Assembly (NCBI GenBank): GCA_037577475.1
Contig: CM075184.1
Span: 11,427,594-11,491,593, forward strand
Reading direction: 5' to 3'
DNA: 64,000 nucleotides
From: Chaunax sp. Z400
Lineage: Eukaryota > Chordata > Actinopteri > Lophiiformes > Chaunacidae
Shown: positions 1-10,720 of the stretch, in pieces
Layout: each line of letters begins with the position of its first letter
Position numbering within the stretch: position 1 is the first letter of the stretch
Notes under the pieces: model-generated
What the model was told of the DNA's origin: nothing
Databases searched by the model: none
What the model saw: only the letters and a program-made list of their open reading frames with translations
Made by a program: the position numbers and the translations under genes

Positions 1-731
1 AAGTTCTTGTCGGAGAGGTGGATACAAAAAAGGCAACACTATTTGGAGGACACTCTGCTGCTGTAACAAACACCAAAATGGCCCTACAATGCAGCAGGTG
101 ACTGAAGCTGTTAATGCTGTTGCATCAGAAGGTCGGACTGTGGCAGAGGTCAAAAAGAAGTGGTTCGACCTGAAAGTCGATGCAAAGAAGTGCATCGCAT
201 TACACCGTGTGTGTGCCCCGGGCTGTGGAGTCGGGAAACCGGAGCTCATGCCATTCGATCAGAAGCTGGCTGGCATTATTGGGGAATCTCTCCTGAGTGG
301 AGTTGTGACGGAGGCGGAGGGGGACACAGATTCCATGCAGGGCGGATGGCATGTGTCAGGTAGGAAGATTGTATTCATTTGTTTTAAACAAGTGTATACA
401 TTCAGGTTGTGTCAACACATTTATGCAGAAAAAAATTGGACTCTATTTACAAGAAGTGAGACTTTATTCACTAAATAGTTTTTCTTTTGTAGTTGCTGCA
501 TGTTGCAGCGGGGTCAGCGGTGGTGCAGCAGATGAAAGGTGTGCGCCTGGCATCTCCACTCCATCCCGTGAACCCCAACCTTCCAGCAGCGGCCGTGTCC
601 TCACAAAGGCTGTTCCTCAGAGGCAAAATGATACAATCAGTGCAATAAATGAAGTTGCAAAAGAATTGCGAGAAATTAAAAATGTGTTGGGTGAAATTAG
701 CACTTCACTAAAACATCTTACAAATAAATAG
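1..731 (+). pseudogene. Myb/SANT-like DNA-binding protein gene (Harbinger/NAIF1 type), broken, cut by window edge
   Basis: Two exons can be joined: the first runs from beyond the left edge to 359 (donor at 360) and the second from 493 to the stop at 731; the phase is kept across the intron. The first exon holds the end of a Myb/SANT-like helix-turn-helix domain, with the segment VNAVASEGRTVAEVKKKW at about 107-165, close to the same part of NAIF1 and of the Myb-like accessory proteins of PIF/Harbinger transposons. The second exon ends in a coiled-coil-like helix (INEVAKELREIKNVLGEI). The reading frame upstream of position 88 is offset by one base from the frame downstream, as if one G were lost, so the gene looks dead. 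No Harbinger transposase is visible next to it. Family match is recognised; status as a transposon relic rather than a host gene is inferred. Confidence 0.65.
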
Positions 732-884
732 TGTCATTTCCATACCTCGAGTCGTCTTTTTACAACTGATGCATCACATTAACACGCTGGAGCATGGCAC
801 CAGCGTTTGCCTCAAACATTTGGGGAAAGGGGTCGGGGTCCGGGCACTATTTTTCTGTTCTACCATTCAAAGCAATATGGAAGC

Positions 885-1282
885 TCAGTCTGGTTCAGCG
901 GCCTTTCAGCTCAACTGAAAGCCAAGATTTTACGGCTCCTGAGAATCTGCTCCAAAGTGGTGGGTCACTCTGTGGAGAACTCTTTTATTAACAGCTGCAC
1001 CAAGCATACCATCAAACTGGCTGACAAGATCGCCATGGCCCCTTCTCATGTTTACATGAGGAGTTCCAACTCCTGCCCTCTGGGAGGCACTTTAGGGTGC
1101 CAGAGAGCAGGAGAAACGGGTACATCGATCGATCAATCACTCCTCATCTTTTTATGTAATGTATTTTATATTGTACTATGTATATATGTATTTTATGTTG
1201 TACTATGGCATTTAGGATTGTTGGAGCTTGTGCTGCAATACAAATTTCCGTGTGAACGGACAATAAAGTGTTATCTTAATTT
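885..1282 (+). mobile_element. 3' end of a decayed non-LTR retrotransposon (L2-like LINE)
   Basis: The stretch encodes the tail of a LINE reverse-transcriptase ORF. Residues such as AKILRLLRICSKVVG and LADKIAMAPSH are read in one frame, then LPSGRHFRVPESRRN and a stop at 1157-1159 in another frame, so at least one frameshift lies near 1050-1070. After the stop comes a short AT-rich 3' region with a poly(A) signal AATAAA at 1262-1267, the usual end of such elements in fish. The family (L2, CR1 or Rex-like) is not certain. Confidence 0.7.
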
Positions 1283-1514
1283 GAATAAGAATGTTTTCAT
1301 ATGCTTTATCAGTATCTTCCTCTTTGTATATTACTTCCCAATTTTGTGTTAGTAAATCATTTTTTAAAGCATTCTTTGACTCCTCTGTCCTCACTCATTT
1401 GTATATTAGTTTATTGTCCTGCTTGCCCTTCTTGTACTGTAGTTATTGTCATATACTGTAAAAACTGGCAAAAGGTCACTGATGCCATTGATAAGTATTG
1501 CTTTCTTTAACATT

Positions 1515-1830
1515 TGAGCATATTGTCAGTTAGTGTGGCACAGTGACATGTAATTCTGCTGGGTCTAGTGATTTTAGGACATAGGCTCATGCTGTACATT
1601 GTGTTGATAAAGTCTACTCATAATGATAAAGTCATTTTGTGGTTATTTGGTTTTAATAGATCAATGTTAAAATCCCCACAGATGAAGATGACCTTTTGAG
1701 GTGATTTAATAAATGTTTCTTCTATCCAGTCTTTGAATAAATCAACATTTGAACTTGGTGATCTATAACTACAGCCCCTTAATGACACTGAAAAGCAGCT
1801 TTGATCCAAAATAGGACAAATTCTATTCAA
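1515..1830 (-). mobile_element. LINE endonuclease fragment (APE type)
   Basis: On the minus strand the translation contains the APE-type endonuclease signature ICGDFNIDLLK, preceded by YRSPSSNVDLFKDW and followed by PKITRPSRIT, which is the usual order in the endonuclease domain of fish LINEs. One in-frame stop lies at 1618-1620, between NNHKMT and the TRPSRIT segment. No reverse-transcriptase domain follows. It points the opposite way from the LINE tail at 885-1282, so the two are separate insertions. Confidence 0.75.
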
Positions 1831-1839
1831 GTGAATAAA

Positions 1840-2830
1840 GTCATCCCTAAGCTTAAGTCAGAAACGGTGACCCTCAAGTTTCAGCATTTAGGAAACAATG
1901 ATGCTTTGAACTTGGTTGTTTTCTGTGATGCTTGTGGTGGCAAAAACGCTGTTGTCTAGGGTTTAAGATGAATAAAAAATAAAGAGTGAGAACTGTAGTG
2001 AGAACGAATCTGTTTTCACTCACACATGGAGAAGATGAGAGTTTTCTTCCTCACCCATCTTTTACGACGTTTGAACTATGACCTTTCACAGAGACATTTA
2101 CGTATTCAACCAATCAGGAGCCAACAAAGTAAGATGGTACTGTTTAAACTGGCTTATCTTTAATTCCCAAACTCAAACCCGATTGGTCCACAGTGACAAT
2201 CTGACGTAAATACAAAGACTTACAACTTGAAGAACCAAATGGTCTAATGATAACACCCTCACCCACAAGACTGGACTTTGTCAACTAAGGTCTCAAATAC
2301 TCCCTTTTGTGACCCCTCCATACCAAACTCCAGAAGACATCTCATAGGAACAATTCCTGAACTTTTCAAAGACAATGAAAAACTATCTTATTAAAGATCA
2401 TTAAGGTCATTACAGTGGAACCTATATGCGCAATATAACAACACCACAAATCTTGCATATAACAGTCATAATATATTATTATTGTCTGACTATATTATTG
2501 TATAACACGTTTATGCACTGTTTGAGGCACCTTATGGTTATGATGTGTTTCTTTTATTTGCTGTAACTTCTTCCAGTGAAGTGAAGTGTGGTAGTGTGCA
2601 ATAAATGCAGTGTATTGAGTCATCCTCTCCTTGTGATCACTTTGTTTTAAGTGTTTTGCATGGAAATAAAAACTTTGGTGCGGGCTACTATCAGCACTTG
2701 CAAGCGGGCCTAAAATAACACTGTATTACGGTACTTAAAACATCTCCTAGGGGTCAGACAAACTGAGTCAGCTAATTAGAGTAATGTATAATTGGTACTA
2801 CTCAGGTCCTCGGTTGGGCCTCAGGTCCAT
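1840..2830. other. no gene recognised
   Basis: AT-rich non-coding sequence. I see no long open frame, splice-linked exon or repeat I can name. I looked here for a second exon of the receptor relic that starts at 3645 on the minus strand and found none. Confidence 0.5.
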
Positions 2831-3029
2831 AGAACTAAGTCAGACCCATGAAAACCTGTACCAGGTGTAATTTGGGTCCTGCTAGAGACCCTCCATCGCC
2901 ACCATCACAGAAAACTTCACTTGTCTGCAAAAAGTCTGAAAACCAGTTCATGAAGATGACGCTGAACATCTTCATGCTCCTCCGACAATGCATCATTTTC
3001 AACCCTACTTCCACATAAGCCCCACCCAC

Positions 3030-3645
3030 CTCCATATAAGGCACCATGCGACAGGTGATGTAACCCAGGATGCTCCTATGGGAGAGCTGGTTGAGAACAA
3101 CCACAGGAAGGCAGAGCACCAGTACAAGGAAGTCCCAGAATGCCATGCTGGCCAGGAGGTAGTTCCAAGCAGACCTCATGTAGTAGTTGTTCCAGACGAT
3201 ACACATTACCGCCATGTTTCCCATCACCCCACCGCCAGCACCTGGCCACGTACGAGCTCTCTGCCAGCGTGTAGTAGGGGGTTGAAGAGTCCTGGGGCAT
3301 CTTGGTCAGTGCAGGAGGCATTACTTGTTTCCACTACTGCTATATTTGTTCTGTTGAACTCAGTGGGCTGTGGCACTGTCACGAGTCATTCTCAAAGGAT
3401 TGGCTGAAAGTGGACTGTTGCTCTTTGTTGTTCTTGCCGCAGGCCAAGCGGCGCTGCTGGTCCACATCTAGATCCAGCATTTCAGGGAGGGGGAGGCTCT
3501 GGGTGGAGGCATTTAGCTGCTTCGAGATCCAGAGGCGTTCCAGTTCGACAGAGGAGGAGGGTCTGCACTGACTGTCAAGGCTCTTTGCATCCGTAAACAA
3601 CAGCGGCAGACACAGACACAGCCACAGACTGACAGATAGAGTCAC
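3030..3645 (-). pseudogene. GPR37L1-like G protein-coupled receptor, broken first exon
   Basis: The minus strand starts at 3645 with a signal-peptide-like leader (MTLSVSLWLCLCLPLLFTDA) and a polar N-terminal region, as in GPR37 and GPR37L1. Further on come the end of TM1 (GNMAVMCIVWNNYYMRSAWN), TM2 (LASMAFWDFLVLVLCLPVVV) and the start of TM3 (CRMVPYMEV). This matches the GPR37L1 order and ends at 3030 just before a GTGGGT donor, where this receptor family has its coding intron. It is broken: a TGA stop at about 3379-3381 ends the leader frame, and the TM1 region has lost residues and shifts frame near 3225-3240. No exon with TM4-TM7 is found between 3029 and 1. The receptors are brain and glial proteins; this copy cannot make one. 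GPR37 is the alternative parent. Confidence 0.7.
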
Positions 3646-4140
3646 GATGCAGGTTTCAAATGTGAAGGTTTCAAACCAGAATTCTTAAGGATTTGTTTTA
3701 AAAGGACATGTCGACAGAATAATAGTGCAGCACTTCAATAAAACGCCTTCAATGCTTCCAAATATTTGTTCAAAAGTTCACGAAAATCATAGTTTGTTGG
3801 GTAAGGACAACAATTCCAGGGGTTGAAAATTGGCAGCTGTTTACTCAAAGTACAAGTTTCAAAATGTTCCCAAATGATGAAGAAAGATCTGTTCAGACGT
3901 CCACTAGATCAATTTGTAGTCCAAACAAAGGTGAAGGTCTCTCTTCTCTACTCTTCTCTCTTCCCTTTCTGTTTTTCCCATCCATCAGTAAATCCAACCA
4001 GCTGTAGGAGCTCGCAGGTTAAGTTAATATCTGTGGACTGCATGAATCTGATTGTATACATTAGGTTTTTCATGAAATAAATTGTCACAGTGATGATGTA
4101 GAGGTCTCAGAAACTCATGTATCAAATATTCATTTGGTGT
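3646..4140. other. no gene recognised
   Basis: Non-coding AT-rich sequence between the receptor relic and the gypsy remnant. A pyrimidine-rich stretch (3937-3990) is the only visible texture. Confidence 0.4.
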
Positions 4141-4143
4141 TAC

Positions 4144-4450
4144 ATTAACATTGAGATACTTCATGTTAAAGGGACTGATAATATTGTAGCTGATGCATTG
4201 TCTCGTGCAGGTTGTTGAGAATCAAAAATTTCTTGAGGGGAAGAATTGTTTGATCTTAGGTGGGGGGTGTTTTGACCCTGAGTCATAATTTATACTTGTT
4301 TTGTGTGTTTTTCTCCCTCCCTGCCTGGGAGTGATGCCGTTACCTTGTTTAGTGTTCTTTTGGAGTTGCAGGTGGAGGCTGTGGATTGGACAGGAGACTG
4401 ATGGCCTTTCAGTTTCAGTAGAGGGTATAAATACCCCCAGGTGCACGACC
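4144..4450 (+). mobile_element. Ty3/gypsy remnant: RNase H end, polypurine tract and LTR start
   Basis: The frame at 4144-4218 reads YINIEILHVKGTDNIVADAL followed by SRAGC and a stop, the C-terminal end of the RNase H domain of Ty3/gypsy Pol. Only about 40 bases later a polypurine tract (AGGTGGGGGG, 4258-4267) is followed by TG at 4268, the expected start of the 3' LTR. Inside the LTR a TATAAATA box lies at 4426-4433. The integrase that normally follows RNase H is missing, so the element is internally deleted. The right border of the LTR could not be placed. Confidence 0.6.
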
Positions 4451-4499
4451 CTAATAATTCTAAAATAAATAGTTGTATTCTATGTTGGAAATGAGTTGA

Positions 4500-5059
4500 A
4501 ACAAGTGTAACCTTTGCCAAATTCACAATTGCTTTTCCTTTTTTTTTTGAATATTTTTTTAAATCTCAGATGTATGCTGCTGTGAAGAAAATGTTTTGTT
4601 GAGGGTGTGTGACAGTGCTTTAAATATCTCAAAGTTTTTTAGGTCAAGGAGTCGTTTACTGAGAAAAAGCCACCAGGAGCTAAACTGATGAAATTGAACA
4701 TCTAAATCTGCCTTTTCAATATCCATGTACAGTTAATGTGTGTAATACTAGATGCCAGACAGGTTTGTATTCTGTGTCACACAACACATCACATCTAAAT
4801 GATATTCTCTGCTTATCCACATTAAAACACTGTTGAGACCATGGAAGCGCAGCTTTGTCTCTGCTACCAGCCTGCAGGGGGAGACAGTCAAACAATAAAA
4901 CTCATAAAACACAATAATGAGTTTTCACTATCTGATTTATTTCCAAGAAACAAAAACTCTAGCCTTTGAAACAACAAAAAAGAAAAACTGGTTTAGTACA
5001 CATAAAATCTGTAGTTTTGACTTCTTTACCTTGCTGTTTGTAAAAAGTGTTCCATCGGT
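4500..5059. other. no gene recognised
   Basis: AT-rich sequence. It may include the rest of the gypsy LTR, but I cannot set its end. Confidence 0.35.
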
Positions 5060-5300
5060 CATTTGGATTAAGGACACATGATGGCACCAGAGCTTTTTGT
5101 CTTGGCCTCATGACCTCATGATAGGCCAGTGATGGAATGACAATAAGATAAGTTGTTTAAGCATCTGCTTTCAGAGAACAAGTATCAATATTCATGTAAT
5201 ATGGTATAGGATTTTTTACTTTTCTTTTTTATTGTACTGTATGCTACCTAATGCTTTCTATGAAATATTTGAAAAGCATGTTTTAATTTTTAACATAGAG
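5060..5300 (+). repeat. dispersed repeat, copy A (pair with 41341-41560)
   Basis: A core of about 150 bp (5060-5210) is closely matched in the same orientation at 41341-41490. Both start CATTTGGATTA/T-GGACACATGATGGCA, share CTCATGACCTCATGA and AGTATCAATATTCATGTAAT, and end ATGGYATAGG. Weaker similarity runs on for roughly 80 bp after the core in both. The family is unknown to me. Confidence 0.7.
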
Positions 5301-5995
5301 TAGTAAAAGTAAAATAACATTTTGGAGGATTTTTATTCTTTAAAAAAAAGGTTTAATAGGTTTAAAACTGACTGGTAGCGTAAATTATCTGGCAAGCAGT
5401 AATGAATGAGAGTCAAGTTAAATGTTGCAGCGAATAATCCTTCCCCTACGTTTTGTTCTCTTTCTTTTGTTCTTAATTCTTAATTTTTGTATTTATTTAA
5501 CTTTAAACTGGGGTGCAGAAAACATAATAGGCCTACATAAGAAATGTATATTATGTATGTAATGTATATTATTACAGCATATAGAGTCACTTAGAACAGC
5601 AAAACTGACAATTAGCTTAGCCACTGAAGTGAGGGCATCTTTAAATGTTGTGTATGCAAACAAGGACAAATCCTACTTATGACTTTAAGCAAAATACAGA
5701 CACTAGGTACATTGTGTTCCTCTCAAATTCGAACAATTCATATCCATTTTCAACTCTGAAAAAAAATCAATATAATAAGTACTATGATAAAGTTTATTGC
5801 TCTTTGATACAGTATGTTTTCATTATTATGATATTATCATTATATCACCTCATAAAATGTTTTTAAAATGACAATAATATCATTTGTCACAATCTTTCTC
5901 TGGGACAATATATCATCCAATTAAAGTAGTTACTATATACATACAGCCAATGAAGGTCAATGAATGTGAGGTTTACTAAAGTTCCATTAACAACA
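5301..5995. other. AT-rich, no gene recognised
   Basis: Very AT-rich sequence with short open frames only; nothing supports coding or a named repeat. Confidence 0.4.
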
Positions 5996-5999
5996 TTTA

Positions 6000-6475
6000 T
6001 TGGATGAAACATGCGTTGTGGGAGAATCTGTGTATGGATTAGAACATTTCTGCATGTATGCACAGGAGGTCAGAAGAGGGTCGATTCTCTTTGCCTGGAA
6101 GGTGGGGTGATCAGGAGATGAGGGCTATTGTCTATTGTTTCAGGAGATGAGGGCAATTCTCTTATCAGGAGTTTCACATGAGGGCAATTCTCTGTGCCGA
6201 AGGGGGTCAGGTGGTCAGATCAAAGGACAGGTGTTGGTTCTATTGTTCTGTGGAAGGCATGATTTACAGCTGTAATGAAGTATGCTTCTGTTGTCTTGTG
6301 GGTCCCTGAGTGTATATAAGCTGAGAGAATCTGAGAGTTGGGAGGGAACACTCTCCTCAGGTCTTCCCTCCATGCTGCATGTATTTTAAGAGATCTGGTT
6401 CATCACACCGAGTCTGTAATTCTTCAGAGAATTAGCAACTCTCAAAATTTGACAAGGAAGAATTTCCCTTTCAGC
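6000..6475 (+). mobile_element. possible solo LTR
   Basis: A TATATAAG box at 6313-6320 lies in a block that looks like an LTR promoter: upstream are three imperfect copies of a GATGAGGGCAATTCTCT-type motif (6115-6200), and downstream a run of about 150 bases without coding signs. No paired LTR, polymerase or clear target-site duplication is visible, so a plain promoter-like sequence is also possible. Confidence 0.3.
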
Positions 6476-6484
6476 ATTTGATCA

Positions 6485-6528
6485 GGTCCTATGGGAGCAG
6501 AATAATTATTCAATGGTTGCATAGGACC
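6485..6528. repeat. short inverted repeat (hairpin)
   Basis: GGTCCTATG (6485-6493) and CATAGGACC (6520-6528) form a perfect 9-bp stem around a 26-base loop. It may be the end of an inverted-repeat element or chance. Confidence 0.45.
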
Positions 6529-6954
6529 CTCTGCTCTTCACTGGGAAATGTCTGGAATGAAGCAAATAAATAAGCCGTAGCTCTTACTGAAATATAAATG
6601 CCTCTCCTTTCCCATAAAACAACTGTCATCATAACATGCACAAACAGCCATTACCTTAATGTTGATTATATAACGTTATAGTACAGTAAATGATGGAATG
6701 AGATTGTACATATTTTAAATATTTAATTGATAAGACTATAGTAAAGTGACCACCAGTGAGTGAATTTGTGAGCAAATAAAGCTATTTACCACAATTAACT
6801 GCTGTATATTCAGTAGATATTGCTGATGTTGTTTTTCAAGGGATTACCTTCTTTTGAAAATAATAAATCCAGGATAAAAGGGTTAAAAAGTGTGAAGAAA
6901 TGCACATACTTTATATTTATATTTTTCACATTTTATATTATATGTTGAAACAGA

Positions 6955-7215
6955 GGGCAGCACAGTGGCATAGTGCCTGACAGCAAGAAGTTCCTGGGTT
7001 CAAACTCACCTGATTACCTGAAGTTTGCATGTTCTCCCCGTGTCTGTGTGAGTTCCCTCTGGGTACTCCGGCTTCCTTCCACCACCAAAAACATGCAGTA
7101 TAAAGTAGGTGAACTGGTAACTCTAAATTGCCCGTAGGTCTGAATAAAGTGGCCCTGTGCCTCCCACCCAAAGTCAGCTGGGATAGGCTGACTCTCCCCC
7201 CCCTCCTTCAATGGT
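6955..7215 (+). repeat. tRNA-derived SINE-like dispersed repeat
   Basis: The block holds strings seen in a very common teleost repeat: GCATGTTCTCCCCGTGTCTG, GGTACTCCGGCTTCCTTCC, CTCTAAATTGCCCGTAGGT and GTCAGCTGGGATAGGCT. The left part reads like a tRNA head with a B-box-like GGGTTCAAACTC (about 6996-7007). Orientation follows the tRNA-like head. Confidence 0.75.
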
Positions 7216-10182
7216 CCTGATCTCAGTTTCACTGCCATCTGTATCAGCTTTGTGACAGCAGAAAAACGTAATCGTCTTCTGCCTCGGACAGTCCTTAGTT
7301 TTCTTTTGCTTTATGTCGCATCACAAGAACGGTAGAATCTCATGCTAAATCATCTGATTATGTATATAATCTCACAAGAACATATGGCACATAATCAAGA
7401 TGGCACCACAGAACAATGAACAGCCACGTGAAATCAAAGCTGTTTAAGGCCATCTGACGGCATATTTGCCACGATTTTGATATTTTTGGAGTAATTTTAT
7501 TGTTATTACTGAACAAAGATATTGTTTAATGACATTACTTTCATATTTTTACAGAAAAAGGATTGATTTCAGGAAGACTACATGTTATATTATAGCATAA
7601 TGTATGGCATTTAAGGCTAAATTAGCATTTTGTCAAGAGGGCACAGCACCCCTGTTATCCATTTTAGAAAAACCCCTGCATAGGAACATAATGATACACC
7701 TTCATTGTTAGCCCATCATCTTGCTGCTATCTCTTTAAATATAATTTTCTCTCTGCCTCTAGTTCTTTTATGTTGCTGTTTTGTGCGCCTTTCACCTCCA
7801 GGCACCAACCCAGTCTTCGTAGAATTACCAACTTTATCTGCAGCAGAGTTATCAGCCACCATCACTATTGTTTGTCCATGGGGGATTTATCTTGCTGCTG
7901 CTAAAGGCAGATGTCCTTAGATCACAATCTCCCTGAAGAGTTTAAGCTCCAAAGACTTTCTGACAGACTTCATTCACTTGTTCTGATGAAATAATCATTA
8001 AACCAGTGGGGTTTTATAAATACAAATATAAAACTGACCATCCACCATCATGTCATGACATAAACCAGGTTTTTCTGTGACTGTGACATTATAACATCAC
8101 CTCTTTGATAAATCAACAGCCCAGCTGCATCATAGATCTACTGAAATCACAAGACAACTCTCTGCTGATGAACACAGACCAGCATGACATGCAGTAGCTT
8201 AAACATGGGACACGCCTAATACCTGATGTACCAGTGGAACATGCAGCTTTGCAAACATATCAGCCACCAAGATAAATCACTGAGCTCTCAGTCACAGTGT
8301 CATCAGACACAAACAACACGGGAGCTTTAATAAACAGTAATTAAAAAAGCAACGTCATACTGAGGTACACACAGTATATATTGAATGTATAAACAAACAG
8401 AAACCCACATTAAATGTTTCAAATGTACATTGTTTCTTGCCTCGACAAAAGCAGCTTTTCCTACCAGAGACAATCTCACACATTGCAGCAAATCAACAAT
8501 AATGGTTCTATATATCGAAGAATTCAACTTAATTTAAAGGGGTTTTGGAGATAATCAAGAAAGCTGCAGCATGTTGTCCTTCAAACTAAGGGGGAATGAT
8601 GAAGCTGTACTTTCACTGAGACGTGCTCCAACCCTGAGTCATTTCTAAACTCTCCAGGCACACTATGACTGTTCGATCCCCTTTCATCCCTCTCCTCCAG
8701 CACTAATCATCCCACAAAACACAACCTCATCCTATCATTCCAAATGATGTAGCCATTCCAAAAGATCTTTTTGTATTGGACAATGGTGAGGTCTCTGTGG
8801 GTGAACTTTGGCATGTTCAACCTCATGACCTCATGACAAGATGCTCTCAGGCTTTCTCTTCTTTCTCCGTCTGCACACCCATTTCTCCTCAGTACTGCCG
8901 CTGCCTGACCTACTTTCTCACCTCACCTCACCTGCATCTCATTCCTTAATTAACATTCTCTACATTAACCAGTTGACCTCCTTTTTTTTATCTCCCAGGT
9001 CACTAAGTTCCTGTTGCTGTTTTCGTAAAATCATTCAACTCCCTCACATTGCATTTGGATCAAATCTGTATTCATGTTCCCCTGCACCAGCAACAGCAGC
9101 AATAGCAACAGCAACCCAGGTGTGGGTTGCCTTTAAAAGCTGTAGACAAGGTGTAGCTCCATAAGAGAGCTAGTAAGGTTAAAAACACATGTGCTCTTGT
9201 GCATGACAATAAATATACAGTCAAACCTACAGCACCAGCATGCATCCTGGAGATGGAGACCTTCTGGCCTTTTGGCACCAACCCTACAGGTAAAAAACTG
9301 GATAACACCTGTACATACAAAGTGGGCAATGGCCCAGGGACCCCCACACTCTAAGGCGATTAAGTAATGATAATTTTTTTAATTGGAAATTGGTGGGTAG
9401 CATTATTAATAGTTACATGGTTTATCCAGTATTATGGCCACTTGAATGAATTATCTATTGAAATAATCAGGATGGTCCCATTCAGTTAGTTGTAAATCCA
9501 TGGACAGAACAATATTACTGTATTATCTATGATTGTAATGGCTAATAATAAAAATTACATGAATTTAAAACATCCAGACAGTTTTTGCAGAACGAATCCT
9601 TTGAATGAAGCCATATTCCAGTCTTTCTGCAGGTAAAACAGCGCTAAAGGCAATGACTCTGATTTTGGTGTGATGTTGGAAGTTCAATAATTCATGATGC
9701 TATTGTCCTGACCCTGCTTAAAATCCACACATCTTTCTCTCTGGTCTCTTAATTTATTTTACAGCTGCAGCATTCAGCTAATTTACATGTTAAACATGTT
9801 ACGACTGGAGGAATGACTAGAAAGTAAGACAAGCTGGATGCGTCATAGCAGTGAATAGGTGTGTCTCAGGAAAAAAGTCACCTTCTGACTCTAGCAGTGG
9901 GTCACCAGGTGGGTAATCATGTTTCTGAGGTAACAATGCCAGCCCTTCTGACCCCACCTACAACTACACAACAAAGTATGTAGGCTTTATCTGCCAAATG
10001 CTTTCTGCATGCAAATGCAAATGCAAATGCGTTATCTCTAACAATTCCAGGTTTCATTAACACAATAAGCTCAAATAAGCCTTCAGCGCTGGCCAGAAAG
10101 GACACAGTTTATTGTAGAAAGAATTACAAAGAATGTATTGCATTAAGGCTTTTTGCTGCATCAGCTAAAGTTTTAGCTTGAT
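7216..10182. other. long stretch without recognised gene
   Basis: Short open frames only, none with protein family features. Textures seen are three overlapping octamer motifs at 10009-10028 and a CAG-like short repeat at 9090-9118. No exon chain could be built. Confidence 0.45.
10009..10028 (+). promoter_or_regulatory. three overlapping octamer (ATGCAAAT) motifs
   Basis: ATGCAAAT occurs at 10009, 10015 and 10021, each copy sharing two bases with the next. This is the POU/Oct factor recognition octamer; the repeat may also be a 6-bp microsatellite with no function. Confidence 0.35.
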
Positions 10183-10447
10183 AGGGTGGTTGTACAGTAG
10201 CTTGGGAGGTTAAGCCACTTATCTGAAGGCTGGTGATTTGATTCCTGGCCCCCTGTTCACATGTCAAAGTGCCCCTGTTCTGATACTGATACTCCCAGTT
10301 GGTTATTGGTGGGGGTGGTGACGCCTGGCATGATAGCCTCTGCCACCGCTGAATGTGTGTGTGAATTGGTGAAAGCAAGTTTGTGTTGGAAAGTGCTTTG
10401 AGTGGTCAGTCAGACTAAAACGGTGCTTTATAAGTATGGTCCGTTTA
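10183..10447 (+). repeat. tRNA-head SINE, family 1, plus orientation
   Basis: Left part is a degenerate tRNA head with a B-box-like GGTGATTTGATTCC near 10230, then ACATGTCAAAGTGCCCCTG, then the tail AAAGTGCTTTGAGTGGTCAG and GGTGCTTTATAAGTA. The same order, reverse-complemented, is found at 44333-44635. Such tails are common in fish genomes. Confidence 0.75.
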
Positions 10448-10555
10448 ACTTTAAGTGAAAGCTCTTTTAATGTTGACAAAGGCAGTTACGCTTGATTTAG
10501 TCTAAAAGTCTGAAATGTTTGTTTCCTCCACAGAGGTATTAGGATCCAGGATTTT

Positions 10556-10720
10556 TTATTTCTTCAACATTGTGAGATTAGGCATTTTTCAACATTTTCT
10601 CTAATTATACAAAAACTGCTGAACTGATTTCCATGAAGCTTTGTGGAGAGGTGGGAGTCATGTGGGATTGTTCGGCCTTGGCGGAGGTATGTGTTTTGCT
10701 GAATGTCATTCTAGTGTTTG
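10556..10720 (+). repeat. CCTTGGCGG-end repeat, copy 1
   Basis: Contains AAAAACTGCTGAACTGATTT and CCATGAAGCTTTGTGGAGA, and ends in the motif GGCCTTGGCGGAGGTATG. The same family starts with CCTCCGCCAAGGAGGTT at 47503. The two ends are inverted copies of CCGCCAAGG, suggesting an old DNA transposon. Confidence 0.6.

Noticed and set aside
807..1352. 181-codon plus-strand frame
   Set aside because: Only a part is LINE coding, and the true LINE end is in another frame; the rest is 3' non-coding sequence.
3076..3407. Plus-strand and second minus-strand frames over the receptor relic
   Set aside because: Shadow frames; the receptor similarity is in the minus-strand frames described.
10124..10378. 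Minus-strand 84-codon frame
   Set aside because: It covers the SINE at 10183-10447 and has no protein features.
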